From Alphaproteobacteria bacterium (GTDB taxonomy: Bacteria > Pseudomonadota > Alphaproteobacteria > Bin95), in contig JACKII010000002.1 in NCBI GenBank assembly GCA_020638555.1, positions 1,054,001-1,118,000 of the forward strand: a DNA stretch of 64,000 nucleotides, in the 5' to 3' direction. Each line of letters starts with the position of its first letter. Position 1 is the stretch's first letter. Of the stretch, positions 44,115 through 52,859 are shown piece by piece. Both the position numbers and the translations under genes were made by a program. The notes beneath the pieces were generated by a model. That model was not told the DNA's origin. It made no database searches and saw only the letters and a list, made by a program, of their open reading frames with translations.

Positions 44115-44567
44115 TCAGCCCCCTGCCATTCCCTCCAGCAGCACCGCCCGCACGTCCTTCGGAATCCGCACCGCCCGTGCGGTTTCCGGATGGACGAAGA
44201 CGGTTTCGACCTCGGCCGTTGCGATACAGGTCTCGCCCTGGAACAGGCCCTGTCCGAAGACGAAGCCGGCGCCGCCGACATGCAGGATGATGGTGCCGAT
44301 CTCCACATTGCCGGGGAAATACAGCGGCGCGCGATAGCGGGCGTCCAGGCGCACGACCACGATGCCCGCGACCGTGTCGCGGCCGCAGCGGATCAGGTCG
44401 TCCCGCCGGAACCGAATGCGGCCCTCTTCGAAAAAGCCATTGATAACCCCGTGATTGACATGGCCGTTCGGGTCCAGGTCGCGATAGCGGAGAATGGCGG
44501 GCGCCCAGTCGCGAAAGGTCTCGCGGCGGCTCAGGTCGATGGTGGCGGCGGCTTCGGGGCGGCGCAT
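44115..44567 (-). CDS. Acyl-CoA thioesterase, hot-dog (4HBT) fold
   Basis: A 150-aa protein with RYRDLDPNGHVNHGVINGFF, the catalytic-Asp helix of 4-hydroxybenzoyl-CoA-type thioesterases, and a following GTIILHVGGAGFVFG strand. ATG 44567 follows AAGGAG; the frame runs 29 codons higher. Substrate unknown. It is divergent from the D-aminoacylase at 44678. Confidence 0.83.
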   Translation of the reverse strand: MRRPEAAATIDLSRRETFRDWAPAILRYRDLDPNGHVNHGVINGFFEEGRIRFRRDDLIRCGRDTVAGIVVVRLDARYRAPLYFPGNVEIGTIILHVGGAGFVFGQGLFQGETCIATAEVETVFVHPETARAVRIPKDVRAVLLEGMAGG

Positions 44568-44677
44568 GAGGGGGCTCCTTTCGGGCGGGCAGCGAATGAT
44601 ACCCGCTTGCACTTGTCGACGCTTACCGCCTAGCATTCCAGCCAAGCTTGACAAACAGCCAAGGAAGGTCCGCGACC

Positions 44678-46396
44678 ATGCATGATATCGTCATTCGCGG
44701 CGGAACCATCGTGGATGGTACCGGCGCACCGAAATTCGTCGGCGACATTGCCATCGATGGCGACCGTATCACGTCCGTCGGCGGCACCGCCGGTCCGGGC
44801 AAGAAGGAATACGACGCTACCGGCAAGCTGGTCACCCCCGGCTGGGTCGACGTGCACACCCATTATGACGGCCAGGCCACCTGGGACCCGCTGCTGGCGC
44901 CCTCGTCCTGGCACGGGGTCACCACCATCCTGTTTGGCAATTGCGGCGTCGGCTTCGCGCCCTGCCGCCCGGATGACCGGGAAGCCCTGGTCGACCTGAT
45001 GGAAGGCGTCGAGGACATTCCCGGCATCGTCCTGAACGAGGGCCTGAAATGGGATTGGGAGAGCTTCCCCGAATTCCTTGATGCCCTGGAACGCCAGGAA
45101 CGGGTCATCGACGTCGCCGCGCAGGTGCCGCACCATCCGTTGCGCGTCTATGTCATGGGTGAGCGCGCCATCAATTTCGAGGACGCGACGCCCGACGACA
45201 TCGCGAAAATGCGCAGCCTGACCGAGGAAGGCCTGAAGGCCGGCGCCTTCGGCTTCACCACCAGCCGCACCGAATCCCACCGCACCACCAAGGGCGAGCG
45301 GGTGCCGGCGCGCTATGCCAAGGCCGAAGAGCTGATCGGCATCGGCCAGGCGTTCAAGGGCGTGGATCACGGCGCCTTCGGCATGCTGAACGATTTCGAG
45401 GACGAATCGGCCGAGTTCGACTGGATCAAGGCCGTCGGCAAGGAGACCGGGCGGCCGCTCTGGTTCCTGCTCACCGGGCGCTATTCCGACCCGGACCGGG
45501 TGAATCGCCTGATGGGCGGCGTGCACAAGGCGCGCGACGCCGGCGCCAATGTCACCGCCCAGGTGGCGAACCGCGCCGTCGGCGTGATCCTGGGGCTGTC
45601 GACCTCGCTGACCCCGTTCAGCGCCCGACCCAGCTTCGCCGCCCTGAACGGCCTGCCGCACGCCGAGCGCGTCGCCAGGCTGCAAGACCCGGCCCTGCGC
45701 GCCAAAATCCTCTCGGAAGAGAATTCCGACGCATTGCTGGCGAAGATGCCGCCGCTGCAACGCGCCATCGCGACCCGCTGGGACCGCATGTACGTGATGG
45801 AGGACCCGCCGCAATACGAGCCGCCGGAGGAAGCCGCGGTCGAGACCGCGGCCCGCCTGGCCGGCCAGGAGCCGCAGGAATTCGTTTACGACTTCCTGGT
45901 TTCGGACGAAGGCCGCGGCATGATCATGTTCCCGGTCACCAACTTCCACACCGGCGATCTGGAGCCGGTCTATGAGGTGATGCAGGACCCGGCGACCATC
46001 GTCGGCCTTGGCGACGGCGGCGCCCATTGCGGCCAGATCTGCGATGCCAGCATGCCCACCTTCATGATCACCCACTGGACCCGCGACCGCACCCGCGGCG
46101 ACAAATTCCCGGTCGAGTGGGCGGTGCGCCGCCTGACCAGCGAGACCGCCGACTTCTTTGGCTTCAAGGATCGCGGCCGGTTGCAGGCGGGCAAGAAGGC
46201 GGACGTCAACATCATCGACTACGACGGCCTGCAAATCCGCCGCCCGGAAGTGGTGTTCGACCTGCCCGCCGGCGGCCGCCGGCTGGTGCAGCGGGCGGAG
46301 GGCTATGTGGCCACCATTTGCTCCGGCGTGCCGATCTTCGAGAACGGCGAGCATACCGGCGCCCTGCCGGGCAAGCTGGTCCGCGCCGCAGCCTGA
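44678..46396 (+). CDS. N-acyl-D-amino-acid deacylase family amidohydrolase (second copy)
   Basis: Amidohydrolase of 572 aa. The metal ligands H60 and H62 (VDVHTHYDGQ) and bridging Cys89 (FGNCGVGFAP) fall at exactly the positions seen in the paralogue at 12236-13945. AAGGAAGG precedes the ATG. It is longer than classical D-aminoacylases and belongs to an uncharacterised group; D-amino acid or other N-acyl substrates are possible. It is followed by a strong hairpin and then the TPP enzyme, so it may be a separate transcript. Confidence 0.88.
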   Translation: MHDIVIRGGTIVDGTGAPKFVGDIAIDGDRITSVGGTAGPGKKEYDATGKLVTPGWVDVHTHYDGQATWDPLLAPSSWHGVTTILFGNCGVGFAPCRPDDREALVDLMEGVEDIPGIVLNEGLKWDWESFPEFLDALERQERVIDVAAQVPHHPLRVYVMGERAINFEDATPDDIAKMRSLTEEGLKAGAFGFTTSRTESHRTTKGERVPARYAKAEELIGIGQAFKGVDHGAFGMLNDFEDESAEFDWIKAVGKETGRPLWFLLTGRYSDPDRVNRLMGGVHKARDAGANVTAQVANRAVGVILGLSTSLTPFSARPSFAALNGLPHAERVARLQDPALRAKILSEENSDALLAKMPPLQRAIATRWDRMYVMEDPPQYEPPEEAAVETAARLAGQEPQEFVYDFLVSDEGRGMIMFPVTNFHTGDLEPVYEVMQDPATIVGLGDGGAHCGQICDASMPTFMITHWTRDRTRGDKFPVEWAVRRLTSETADFFGFKDRGRLQAGKKADVNIIDYDGLQIRRPEVVFDLPAGGRRLVQRAEGYVATICSGVPIFENGEHTGALPGKLVRAAA

Positions 46397-46407
46397 CTTT
46401 GGTAAGA

Positions 46408-46441
46408 GGCGGGGAGGGGTGATCCTCCCCGCCATTCGTTT
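46408..46441 (+). terminator. Rho-independent terminator candidate
   Basis: Perfect 10-bp stem ggcggggagg/cctccccgcc with a 6-base loop, followed by attcgttt. It lies 11 bp after the D-aminoacylase stop. Confidence 0.75.
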
Positions 46442-46503
46442 GTGTCGACCCGACCGGCCTTCGGCCGCATGCGGGCGACCGCAGCTTGGAGGAGACCCAC
46501 CCA

Positions 46504-48225
46504 ATGGGCGAAAAGAAAACCGTCGTCGGCACCGGCGGCGAACTGCTGATGCACCAACTCGTCGCCCAGGGCGTCGACTATGCCTTCACCAACACCGGCA
46601 GCGCCGAGGCGGGCTTTTTCGACGCCTTCCTGACCGTGAAGGGCGTGCAGCCGATCCTCCTGCTGAACGAGGCCCTGGTGCTGTCGGCGGCGGACGGCTA
46701 CGCCAAGGCGGCGAAAAAGCCGGCCTTCGTCAACGTCCATCTGGCCGCCGGTACCCGTCAGGGCACCGGCCAGTTGTTCAACTCCTATTTCGACGGCACG
46801 CCGATGGTGGTCACCGCCGCCATGCGCGACAACGGCTCGTTCGGCGACCACAACCCGCTGGGCGCCCAGGCCGGTTTCGCGCAGATGAGCACCGTCCAGG
46901 ACGTCACCAAGAACCGCTGGGAGGTCACGGACCCTCGCGGCATTCCGCTCGCCACCCGCCGCGCCTTCAAGGAGGCGATGAGCATGCCGAGCGGGCCGGT
47001 CTATATCGCCTATGACGGCCTCGCCCTGGACGCCAAGAATGTTGAGGCGCTGATCGAGACGGCGAAGCCGCTGGAACTGGCGATGGCGCCGCAGATCTCG
47101 ACCCTGGAGGCGATGCACGACGCCCTGCTGAATGCGCAGAACCCGCTCATGCTGGTCGGCCCGGACGTGCACGCGGCCAAGGCGCATGAGGAAGTGCTGT
47201 CGCTGGCGGAGAATTATTCGCTGCCGGTGGCGCACAACATGTTCGACTATTCCGCCTTCCCGCTGCGCCATCCGAACTATGTCGGCCCGATCGACATGAT
47301 GGATTCGGAGGGTTACGACGTCGTCATCACCGTCGGCTACCGGCAGAGCACGCGGGCCGGCGCCGGCGACCATCGCTTCAAGGATGCGGGCACGATCATC
47401 GCCGTCGGCCACGATCCGAACCTGATCGGCAACACGCACAATGTCGACATCGGCGTCGTCGGCAATGTGAAGCATTCGGTGGCCGCGCTGAACGCGCTCT
47501 GGAAGCCGGATCACGCCAACCTCGCGCACATCCAGAAGCGCAAACAGGGCCTGGCGGCGCAGGCCAAGGCGCGCGCCGCCAAGCTGGTGGAGCGGGCGGC
47601 GAAACTCTCTTCCAGCAAGCCGATCCACCCGGATTTCCTCGGCTACACCATGGGCCAATGCCTGGCGGAGAACACCGTGCTGGTCTCCGAGGCCTTCCGC
47701 GCGGCCGACCAGTTGATGCCGCTCGGCTATGCGGACAATGAGTGGGACTATGTGCGCACCTATGGCGCGAGCCTCGGCTATGGCCCCGGCAGCGCGGTGG
47801 GCGCGCAACTCGGCGCGCCGGACCGGCCGGTGACGCTGGGCCTTGGCGATGGCGCGGTCATGTACTCGTCGAGTGCGTTCTGGAGCATGGCCCGCTACAG
47901 CCTGCCGATCCTGACCGTGGTGTTCAACAACATGCAATACCAGACCGTGCGGGCGAATTTCGCGGCCTGGGGCGGCAATATGGCGGAGCAGAACAAATAT
48001 CCGGAAACCTTCCTCGGCGATCCGGATATCGACTTCGTCATGCTGGCCAAGGCCCAGGGCATCGAGGGCATGCGCGTCGACGAGCCGGGCGAGCTGGAAG
48101 CCGCCCTGAAGCGCGGCAGCGATGCCCAGGCCGCCGGTGAGCCCTTCCTGCTGGACGTGCGCATCACCAATGTCGGCGCCGGTTCGGACCAGAGCTGGTA
48201 CATGCCGCACTCGCCGCGGGGGTAG
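46504..48225 (+). CDS. Thiamine-pyrophosphate enzyme, acetolactate synthase/decarboxylase-like
   Basis: TPP-dependent enzyme of 573 aa in the usual three-domain layout: PYR domain with catalytic Glu56 (LLLNEALVLSAADGYAKA), a central domain, and the PP domain with GDGAVMYSSSAFW...FNN for Mg-TPP. It resembles the acetolactate synthase/benzoylformate decarboxylase group. No regulatory ilvH partner is present and the context is catabolic, so a 2-keto acid decarboxylase or carboligase role is more likely than valine synthesis. ATG 46504 follows GGAGGAG. Confidence 0.87.
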   Translation: MGEKKTVVGTGGELLMHQLVAQGVDYAFTNTGSAEAGFFDAFLTVKGVQPILLLNEALVLSAADGYAKAAKKPAFVNVHLAAGTRQGTGQLFNSYFDGTPMVVTAAMRDNGSFGDHNPLGAQAGFAQMSTVQDVTKNRWEVTDPRGIPLATRRAFKEAMSMPSGPVYIAYDGLALDAKNVEALIETAKPLELAMAPQISTLEAMHDALLNAQNPLMLVGPDVHAAKAHEEVLSLAENYSLPVAHNMFDYSAFPLRHPNYVGPIDMMDSEGYDVVITVGYRQSTRAGAGDHRFKDAGTIIAVGHDPNLIGNTHNVDIGVVGNVKHSVAALNALWKPDHANLAHIQKRKQGLAAQAKARAAKLVERAAKLSSSKPIHPDFLGYTMGQCLAENTVLVSEAFRAADQLMPLGYADNEWDYVRTYGASLGYGPGSAVGAQLGAPDRPVTLGLGDGAVMYSSSAFWSMARYSLPILTVVFNNMQYQTVRANFAAWGGNMAEQNKYPETFLGDPDIDFVMLAKAQGIEGMRVDEPGELEAALKRGSDAQAAGEPFLLDVRITNVGAGSDQSWYMPHSPRG

Positions 48226-48233
48226 AGCGGATT

Positions 48234-48259
48234 GCGGGAGCGCCGGTCGGCGCTCCCGC
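48234..48259 (+). terminator. Hairpin after the TPP enzyme, probable terminator
   Basis: Perfect inverted repeat gcgggagcgccg/cggcgctcccgc with almost no loop, followed by cctctcatttcgtc. It begins 8 bp after the stop codon. The T-tract is weak. Confidence 0.65.
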
Positions 48260-48324
48260 CCTCTCATTTCGTCAAGGCGGACCCGCTGCGCGGGCTCGCC
48301 GTGGCTCGCACCGGAAACGTACCC

Positions 48325-49386
48325 ATGAAAGTCGAAACCCTCCTTCCCCTCGGCAAGACCGATCCCGGCCTCAGGGCGCCGGAAAAGGCTTTGGACCTCG
48401 CCACGCTGATGGAGGATGCCCGCCAGGTCGAGGCGTTGGGCTATGACACGCTGGTGGTGGAGGAGACCAAGGACGACCCGTATCAGGTCATGGCGCTGGC
48501 CGCCGCGGCGACCACGACGCTGGGGCTCGGCACCTCGGTCGCCATGGCGTTTCCGCGTGCGCCCGCGGTCACGGCCATGTCGGCCTGGTCGATCCAGAAA
48601 CTGTCGCAAGGCCGGTTCACCCTGGGCCTCGGCAGCCAGGTGCGGGGCCATATCACCCGCCGTTTCGGCCTGGACTATCATCCGCCCGGCCCCTGGATGC
48701 GCGACTATATCGGCGCGGTGCGGGCGGTCTGGCACACCTGGCAGACCGGCGAGCCGCTCGCCTTCGAAAGCGAGCGCTACAATCTTTCGCTGATGGTGCC
48801 CTTGTTCGATCCGGGGCCGATCGACCATGCGCCGCCGCCGATCCATATCGCCGCCGTCAACGCGGTCATGTGCCGGATTGCCGGCGAGTGCGCCGACGGC
48901 GTTCGCCCGCACCCGGTCTGCACGCCGCGCTATATCAAAGAGGTCATGCGCCCCGCCATCGAGGCCGGTGCGGCTCGCAGCGGACGCACGACGGCAGGGT
49001 TCGCCATCGCCATGAAGCCGCTGGTGGCGGCCGCGCGCGACGAGGATGCGCTCCAGGCCAAGATCCGGGACACCCGCGCCCGTATCGCGTTCTATGCCTC
49101 GACCCCCACCTATCGCCGTCCGTTCGAACTGCACGGCTATGGCGAGCTGGCGAGTGAGATGGCGACGCTCTCGCGCGCCCAGCGTTGGGAGGAGATGCCG
49201 GGGCGCGTGCCGGACGACCTCTACAACACCTTCGTGACCGCCGGCACGTACGACACCATCGCGGCGCAGTTGCGCGAGCGCTATGCCGACTGCGTGACCA
49301 GCATCGAATTCAGCGTTCCGGTGGAAAGCGAAGCCGATGCCGGCGCCCTGCGCGAACTGGTTCAGGACCTGCGCCGACCCGCGTAA
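48325..49386 (+). CDS. LLM-class (luciferase-like) flavin/F420 oxidoreductase
   Basis: A 353-aa TIM-barrel oxidoreductase. Family segments are YDTLVVEETKDDPYQVMAL, LGTSVAMAFPRAPAVTAMSA and FTLGLGSQVRGHITRRFG. It is closely related to 62093-63112 in these motifs and resembles the TIGR03617-type group annotated as F420-linked. Whether this host makes F420 cannot be seen; FMN is the alternative. ATG 48325 was chosen, the frame extending 31 codons upstream across the hairpin. Confidence 0.87.
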   Translation: MKVETLLPLGKTDPGLRAPEKALDLATLMEDARQVEALGYDTLVVEETKDDPYQVMALAAAATTTLGLGTSVAMAFPRAPAVTAMSAWSIQKLSQGRFTLGLGSQVRGHITRRFGLDYHPPGPWMRDYIGAVRAVWHTWQTGEPLAFESERYNLSLMVPLFDPGPIDHAPPPIHIAAVNAVMCRIAGECADGVRPHPVCTPRYIKEVMRPAIEAGAARSGRTTAGFAIAMKPLVAAARDEDALQAKIRDTRARIAFYASTPTYRRPFELHGYGELASEMATLSRAQRWEEMPGRVPDDLYNTFVTAGTYDTIAAQLRERYADCVTSIEFSVPVESEADAGALRELVQDLRRPA

Positions 49387-49815
49387 CGGTCGCCGGCGCC
49401 CGGTACTTTGATAGGTGTTTGCGGGTACGCGCTTTTACTCGACTGGACTTGGAAAGCCCCGGCGCCCTCCCGCCCGGGCCGTGGTTTTACCTGGAAAGGC
49501 CAGCGCATTTTTCTGAGGACGGCGGGTGTTTGACAGAAAATAAAAGCCGAATTCAGTCGAAATTGTGCCTCGAATTCGGAATGGTAATAAAATTTACTTA
49601 TGACATTACAGAGATGTAAACTGGCAATTATTGGCATAAATTTCTCGGAATATCAAGGTTGTTTCCGTCGGAAAGTCTGCGCTAGGGCTTGCGCTTCGCT
49701 GTTCCGCGATGATCAGAACTGCGGCCCCGTATCCGTTTCCATTGGGTAGCCGGCGCATACGGCCCGATATCCCGCAGTGGCATTGTTAGATTCCGACGAT
49801 TAAGAGGCTGAACTC
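49387..49815. promoter_or_regulatory. AT-rich leader of the glycine betaine synthesis gene
   Basis: A 429-bp gap upstream of the methyltransferase fusion. The part from 49495 to 49660 is notably AT-rich. A TTGACA lies at 49530-49535 without a good -10 at 17 bp; AT-rich -10-like runs occur near 49585-49600. The rest (49660-49800) has ordinary GC and nothing recognisable. Osmotic induction would be expected. No known riboswitch was recognised. Confidence 0.4.
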
Positions 49816-51438
49816 ATGAATCATGTTGCTGAGAACGAAAAATATCGCAAAGAATACAACTCCGATTTCGTTTCAAGATGGGACGACCTGATCGGCTGGG
49901 ATGGAAGAGAGGAGGGTGAGCGCCAGTTCTTCGAGCGCATCCTCAATATCCACGAGGTCAAAACCGTTGCCGATATTGCTTCCGGCACCGGCTATCACGC
50001 CATCAAGCTCGCCCATGCGGGCTTCGAGGTGACCGCCACCGACGGCGCGGCGACCATGCTGGAGCAGACCAAGGCCAACGCCGAGCGGATGGGGATCGCG
50101 CTGGCCGATGCCCAGGTCGTCGACTGGCGCAAGCTGTCGGATGTCTATGGCGCGAACCATTTCGATGCCCTGGTCTGCCTCGGCAATGCCTTCACCCACC
50201 TTTATGAGCACGAAGCGCGGCGCGACGCGCTCGCGGCCATGTATGCGGTGCTGAAGCCGGGCGGCATCCTGCTGCTGGACCACCGCAACTACGACTCGAT
50301 CCTGGACCAGGGGTTCAGCTCGAAGCACAAATTCTACTACACCGGCGACGAGACCGACGTGCGCCCGGTCCGCATTTCACGCACCGAGGTCAAGTTCGAG
50401 TATGATTTCGGCCAGGCCGGCAAGCACTATCTGACGCTGTATCCGCTGCGCCAGAATTACGTGCAGTTCCTGTTGGAAGACGCCGGGTTCGTCGATATCA
50501 CCCGCTATGGCGATTTCGAACGGCCGTTCGAGCATTACGACCCCGATTTCATCCAGCAGGTGGCGTTCAAGCCGCAGCGCACCTCCGACGGCGTCGCACC
50601 GCGGCCCCGCAACACCGGCGTTGCCAAGGTGGTGGAGCAGACCAAGCGCTATTACGACGGTGCCGCCGACACGATCTATCGCGAGATCTGGGGCGAGAAC
50701 ATCCATCTGGGCCTGTTCGAGGAAGAGGGCGAGTCGCTCCAGGACGCGAACGCCCGCACCAACAAGCGCCTGGCGGCCCTGGCCGGCCTTTCCTCCGAGC
50801 AGACCGTGCTGGAAGTCGGTTGCGGCTATGGCGCCACCGCGCGCTTTCTGGCGGAGACCGTGGGCTGCAATGTGGTCGCCACCAACATTTCCGACCGGGA
50901 ACTGGCCGAGGCCAAGCGCCTGACAGAGGCCGCGGGACTGGGCGACAAGGTGCGGTTCGCCTATGGCGACTTCCATGCGCTCGACTTCCCGGACGATCAT
51001 TTCGATGTCTATTGGTGCCAGGAATCCTTCCTGCACGCCGCCGACAAGGAACAGGTGTTGCGCGAAGCCTATCGGGTGCTGAAGCCCGCCGGCCGCTTTG
51101 TCCTGACCGAGTTGCTGGTGCGCGAGGGCACGCCCGACGACATCCGCGAACGGGTGTATGAGCGTGTCGGCGCGCCGATCATGTGGGATGCGCCCGACTA
51201 CCGCCAGACGCTTCAGAATCTGGGCTTCCGCATGGAGGTCGAAGAGGACTGGTCGCCCAATGTCGCCCGCACCTATGGCTGGGTGCGCGAGCAGTTGGAG
51301 GCGCGCCGGCCCGAGTTCGAGGACAAGATCGGCCGCGACCTGGTCGACCGCACCAGCCGGGCGTTGCAGTTCTGGGTCGATACCGCCAATGACGGCTGCA
51401 TCGGCTGGCACTTCTTCATCGCCGACAAGGTGGGCTGA
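49816..51438 (+). CDS. Glycine/sarcosine and sarcosine/dimethylglycine N-methyltransferase fusion
   Basis: Makes glycine betaine from glycine by three SAM-dependent methylations. A 540-aa protein with two methyltransferase domains: a GSMT part at about 1-255 (VADIASGTGYHAIKLA) and an SDMT part at about 275-540 (VLEVGCGYGATARFLAE, YWCQESFLHAADK). In many halophiles these are two genes; a fused form is known from Actinopolyspora. The cytoplasmic product is a compatible solute, matching the NAGGN genes at 1-3384. It is transcribed alone and followed by a large hairpin. Confidence 0.9.
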   Translation: MNHVAENEKYRKEYNSDFVSRWDDLIGWDGREEGERQFFERILNIHEVKTVADIASGTGYHAIKLAHAGFEVTATDGAATMLEQTKANAERMGIALADAQVVDWRKLSDVYGANHFDALVCLGNAFTHLYEHEARRDALAAMYAVLKPGGILLLDHRNYDSILDQGFSSKHKFYYTGDETDVRPVRISRTEVKFEYDFGQAGKHYLTLYPLRQNYVQFLLEDAGFVDITRYGDFERPFEHYDPDFIQQVAFKPQRTSDGVAPRPRNTGVAKVVEQTKRYYDGAADTIYREIWGENIHLGLFEEEGESLQDANARTNKRLAALAGLSSEQTVLEVGCGYGATARFLAETVGCNVVATNISDRELAEAKRLTEAAGLGDKVRFAYGDFHALDFPDDHFDVYWCQESFLHAADKEQVLREAYRVLKPAGRFVLTELLVREGTPDDIRERVYERVGAPIMWDAPDYRQTLQNLGFRMEVEEDWSPNVARTYGWVREQLEARRPEFEDKIGRDLVDRTSRALQFWVDTANDGCIGWHFFIADKVG

Positions 51439-51443
51439 CGCCT

Positions 51444-51504
51444 GCCAAGCCTCGGCCGCGCATTGTTGCCACCGATTGCAACGGTGCGCGGATCGGGGCT
51501 TGGC
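51444..51504. terminator. Large imperfect hairpin after the betaine gene
   Basis: gccaagcctcggccgcgca pairs with tgcgcgg-atcg-gggcttggc, with a small gttgc/gcaac stem in the loop. It begins 6 bp after the stop codon. It has no U-run, so it may be a terminator needing Rho or a 3'-end stabilising structure. Confidence 0.45.
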
Positions 51505-51556
51505 GTTAAGAGCGCGTTCGGCACCGGTTGACCCGCTCTCCCGCCCCATCATCTCC

Positions 51557-51655
51557 CGCGCAAGCGGGAGCCCATGCCTGATAGCCTCTCACAGGGTACG
51601 GACGCTGTATTTGTCTCTCCGGCATGGGTCCCCGCTTCCGCGAGGACGGGGAAGA
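51557..51655. repeat. Inverted pair of REP-type hairpins
   Basis: cccgcgcaagcgggagcccatgcc and, in the opposite sense, ggcatgggtccccgcttccgcg, about 45 bp apart. They lie between the betaine gene and the convergent Bpt-EVE gene. The type is common in Alphaproteobacteria. Confidence 0.65.
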
Positions 51656-51686
51656 CGGGGTGATGAGCCAGCGGGGAAAGAATCCC

Positions 51687-52847
51687 CTACGCTTCGACCT
51701 CGGCCAGATCGCAAAGGGCCTTCCAGTGCTCGGGCGAGACGGGAACGACGGAAAGGCGCGACTGGCGCACCAGGGCCAGGTCGTCGAAGCGGCCATCGGC
51801 CTTGATGTCGGCCAAAGTGATCGGCTTGCCGACCGGCTTCACCGCGGTCACCTCGACCATGCCGAACTTGCCGGTCTTGTCGGTCGGGTCCGGGTGGAAT
51901 TCGCGCGTGACCTTGACGATGCCGACAATCGCCCGCTCGTTGACCGAATGGTAGAAAAATCCCAGATCGCCCACCTTCATCGCCCGCATATTGTTGGCGG
52001 CCTGGTGGTTGCGCACCCCGTCCCAGCCCTCTCCGGCCGGCAGTTTCTGCACCTGATCGTCCCAGGACCAGGTGCCCGGCTCGGACTTGAACAACCAGTA
52101 GGCCATGCGGGGTCTCTCTGTCGTTTGGCGGGGCAGGGGGCGCCAGTGGCCGGCGGTCAGGGCCTCGACACCGGGGAAGCGCCGTTTGTAGCCCATGGTT
52201 TGCGACCCGTCGATCCAGAAGCCCAGATAGACATGGGGCTTGCCGGCCGCGCGCATGGCCTCGACCAGACGCAACACGATATGGCTGCCCAGGCTGCCCT
52301 TCGCATCCGGCTCGAAATAGCTGTAGACGGCGGAAACGCCGTCGCCCAGCCGGTCGCACAGGCAGGCGCCGATCAGGGCGTGGGTTTCGGGGTGGCGCAG
52401 TTCCAGCAATTGCGTATCGACCGGGCTGTCCGTGACCATCGCCTCGAAATCGCTCCGGTCCATCTGCGCCATTTCGCTGTCGTTGTGCCGCGCCCGGACA
52501 TAGCGCCGAAACAGGGCAAAGTGTTCGGCGTCCGGCACCGGCAGCACGAACCGCGCCACCAGATGGCCGTGGTCGCGCCGGATGCGCCGCATCGAGCGGG
52601 TGTCTTCGAATCGCTCCGTGTTGATGCGCACCGGCACGCAAGCCTGGCAATTCTGGCAGGCCGGGCGATAGGCCAGATGGTGCGAGCGGCGGAAGCCGGC
52701 CCGCGACAGGTCGGTGTGCAGGGGCAACAGGTCGGGGCCGCGCAACTCCATCACCAGCTTCTGCTCGGTCCGCATCGGCAGATACGGGCACGGCACCTGA
52801 ATGGTGGCGAAGAACTGGCGGAGGCGGCTGGGATGGGCTCGATCCAT
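51687..52847 (-). CDS. bpt: Arginyl/leucyl-tRNA protein transferase fused to an EVE domain
   Basis: One open frame of 386 aa. Residues 1-237 are an N-end-rule aminoacyl-tRNA-protein transferase (QVPCPYLPMRTEQKLVMEL, RPACQNCQACVPVRI with Cys64/67/70, YSYFEPDAKGSLGSHIVLR, YLGFWIDGSQTMGYKRRF), which adds Leu/Arg to protein N-termini for degradation. Residues 248-386 are an EVE domain (MAYWLFKSEPGTWSWDDQV, WDGVRNHQAANNMRAM, VGDLGFFYHS), a PUA/YTH-like fold that can bind modified bases. A linker of about ten residues joins them with no stop. Met248 (ATG 52106) has a GAGAG a few bases upstream, so a separate EVE product is possible. Confidence 0.85.
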   Translation of the reverse strand: MDRAHPSRLRQFFATIQVPCPYLPMRTEQKLVMELRGPDLLPLHTDLSRAGFRRSHHLAYRPACQNCQACVPVRINTERFEDTRSMRRIRRDHGHLVARFVLPVPDAEHFALFRRYVRARHNDSEMAQMDRSDFEAMVTDSPVDTQLLELRHPETHALIGACLCDRLGDGVSAVYSYFEPDAKGSLGSHIVLRLVEAMRAAGKPHVYLGFWIDGSQTMGYKRRFPGVEALTAGHWRPLPRQTTERPRMAYWLFKSEPGTWSWDDQVQKLPAGEGWDGVRNHQAANNMRAMKVGDLGFFYHSVNERAIVGIVKVTREFHPDPTDKTGKFGMVEVTAVKPVGKPITLADIKADGRFDDLALVRQSRLSVVPVSPEHWKALCDLAEVEA

Positions 52848-52859
52848 GGGGAGCGAACG

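Noticed and set aside
46504..48225. Acetolactate synthase (ilvB) for branched-chain amino acids
   Set aside because: No ilvH or ilvC nearby and a catabolic context; only the TPP fold is certain.
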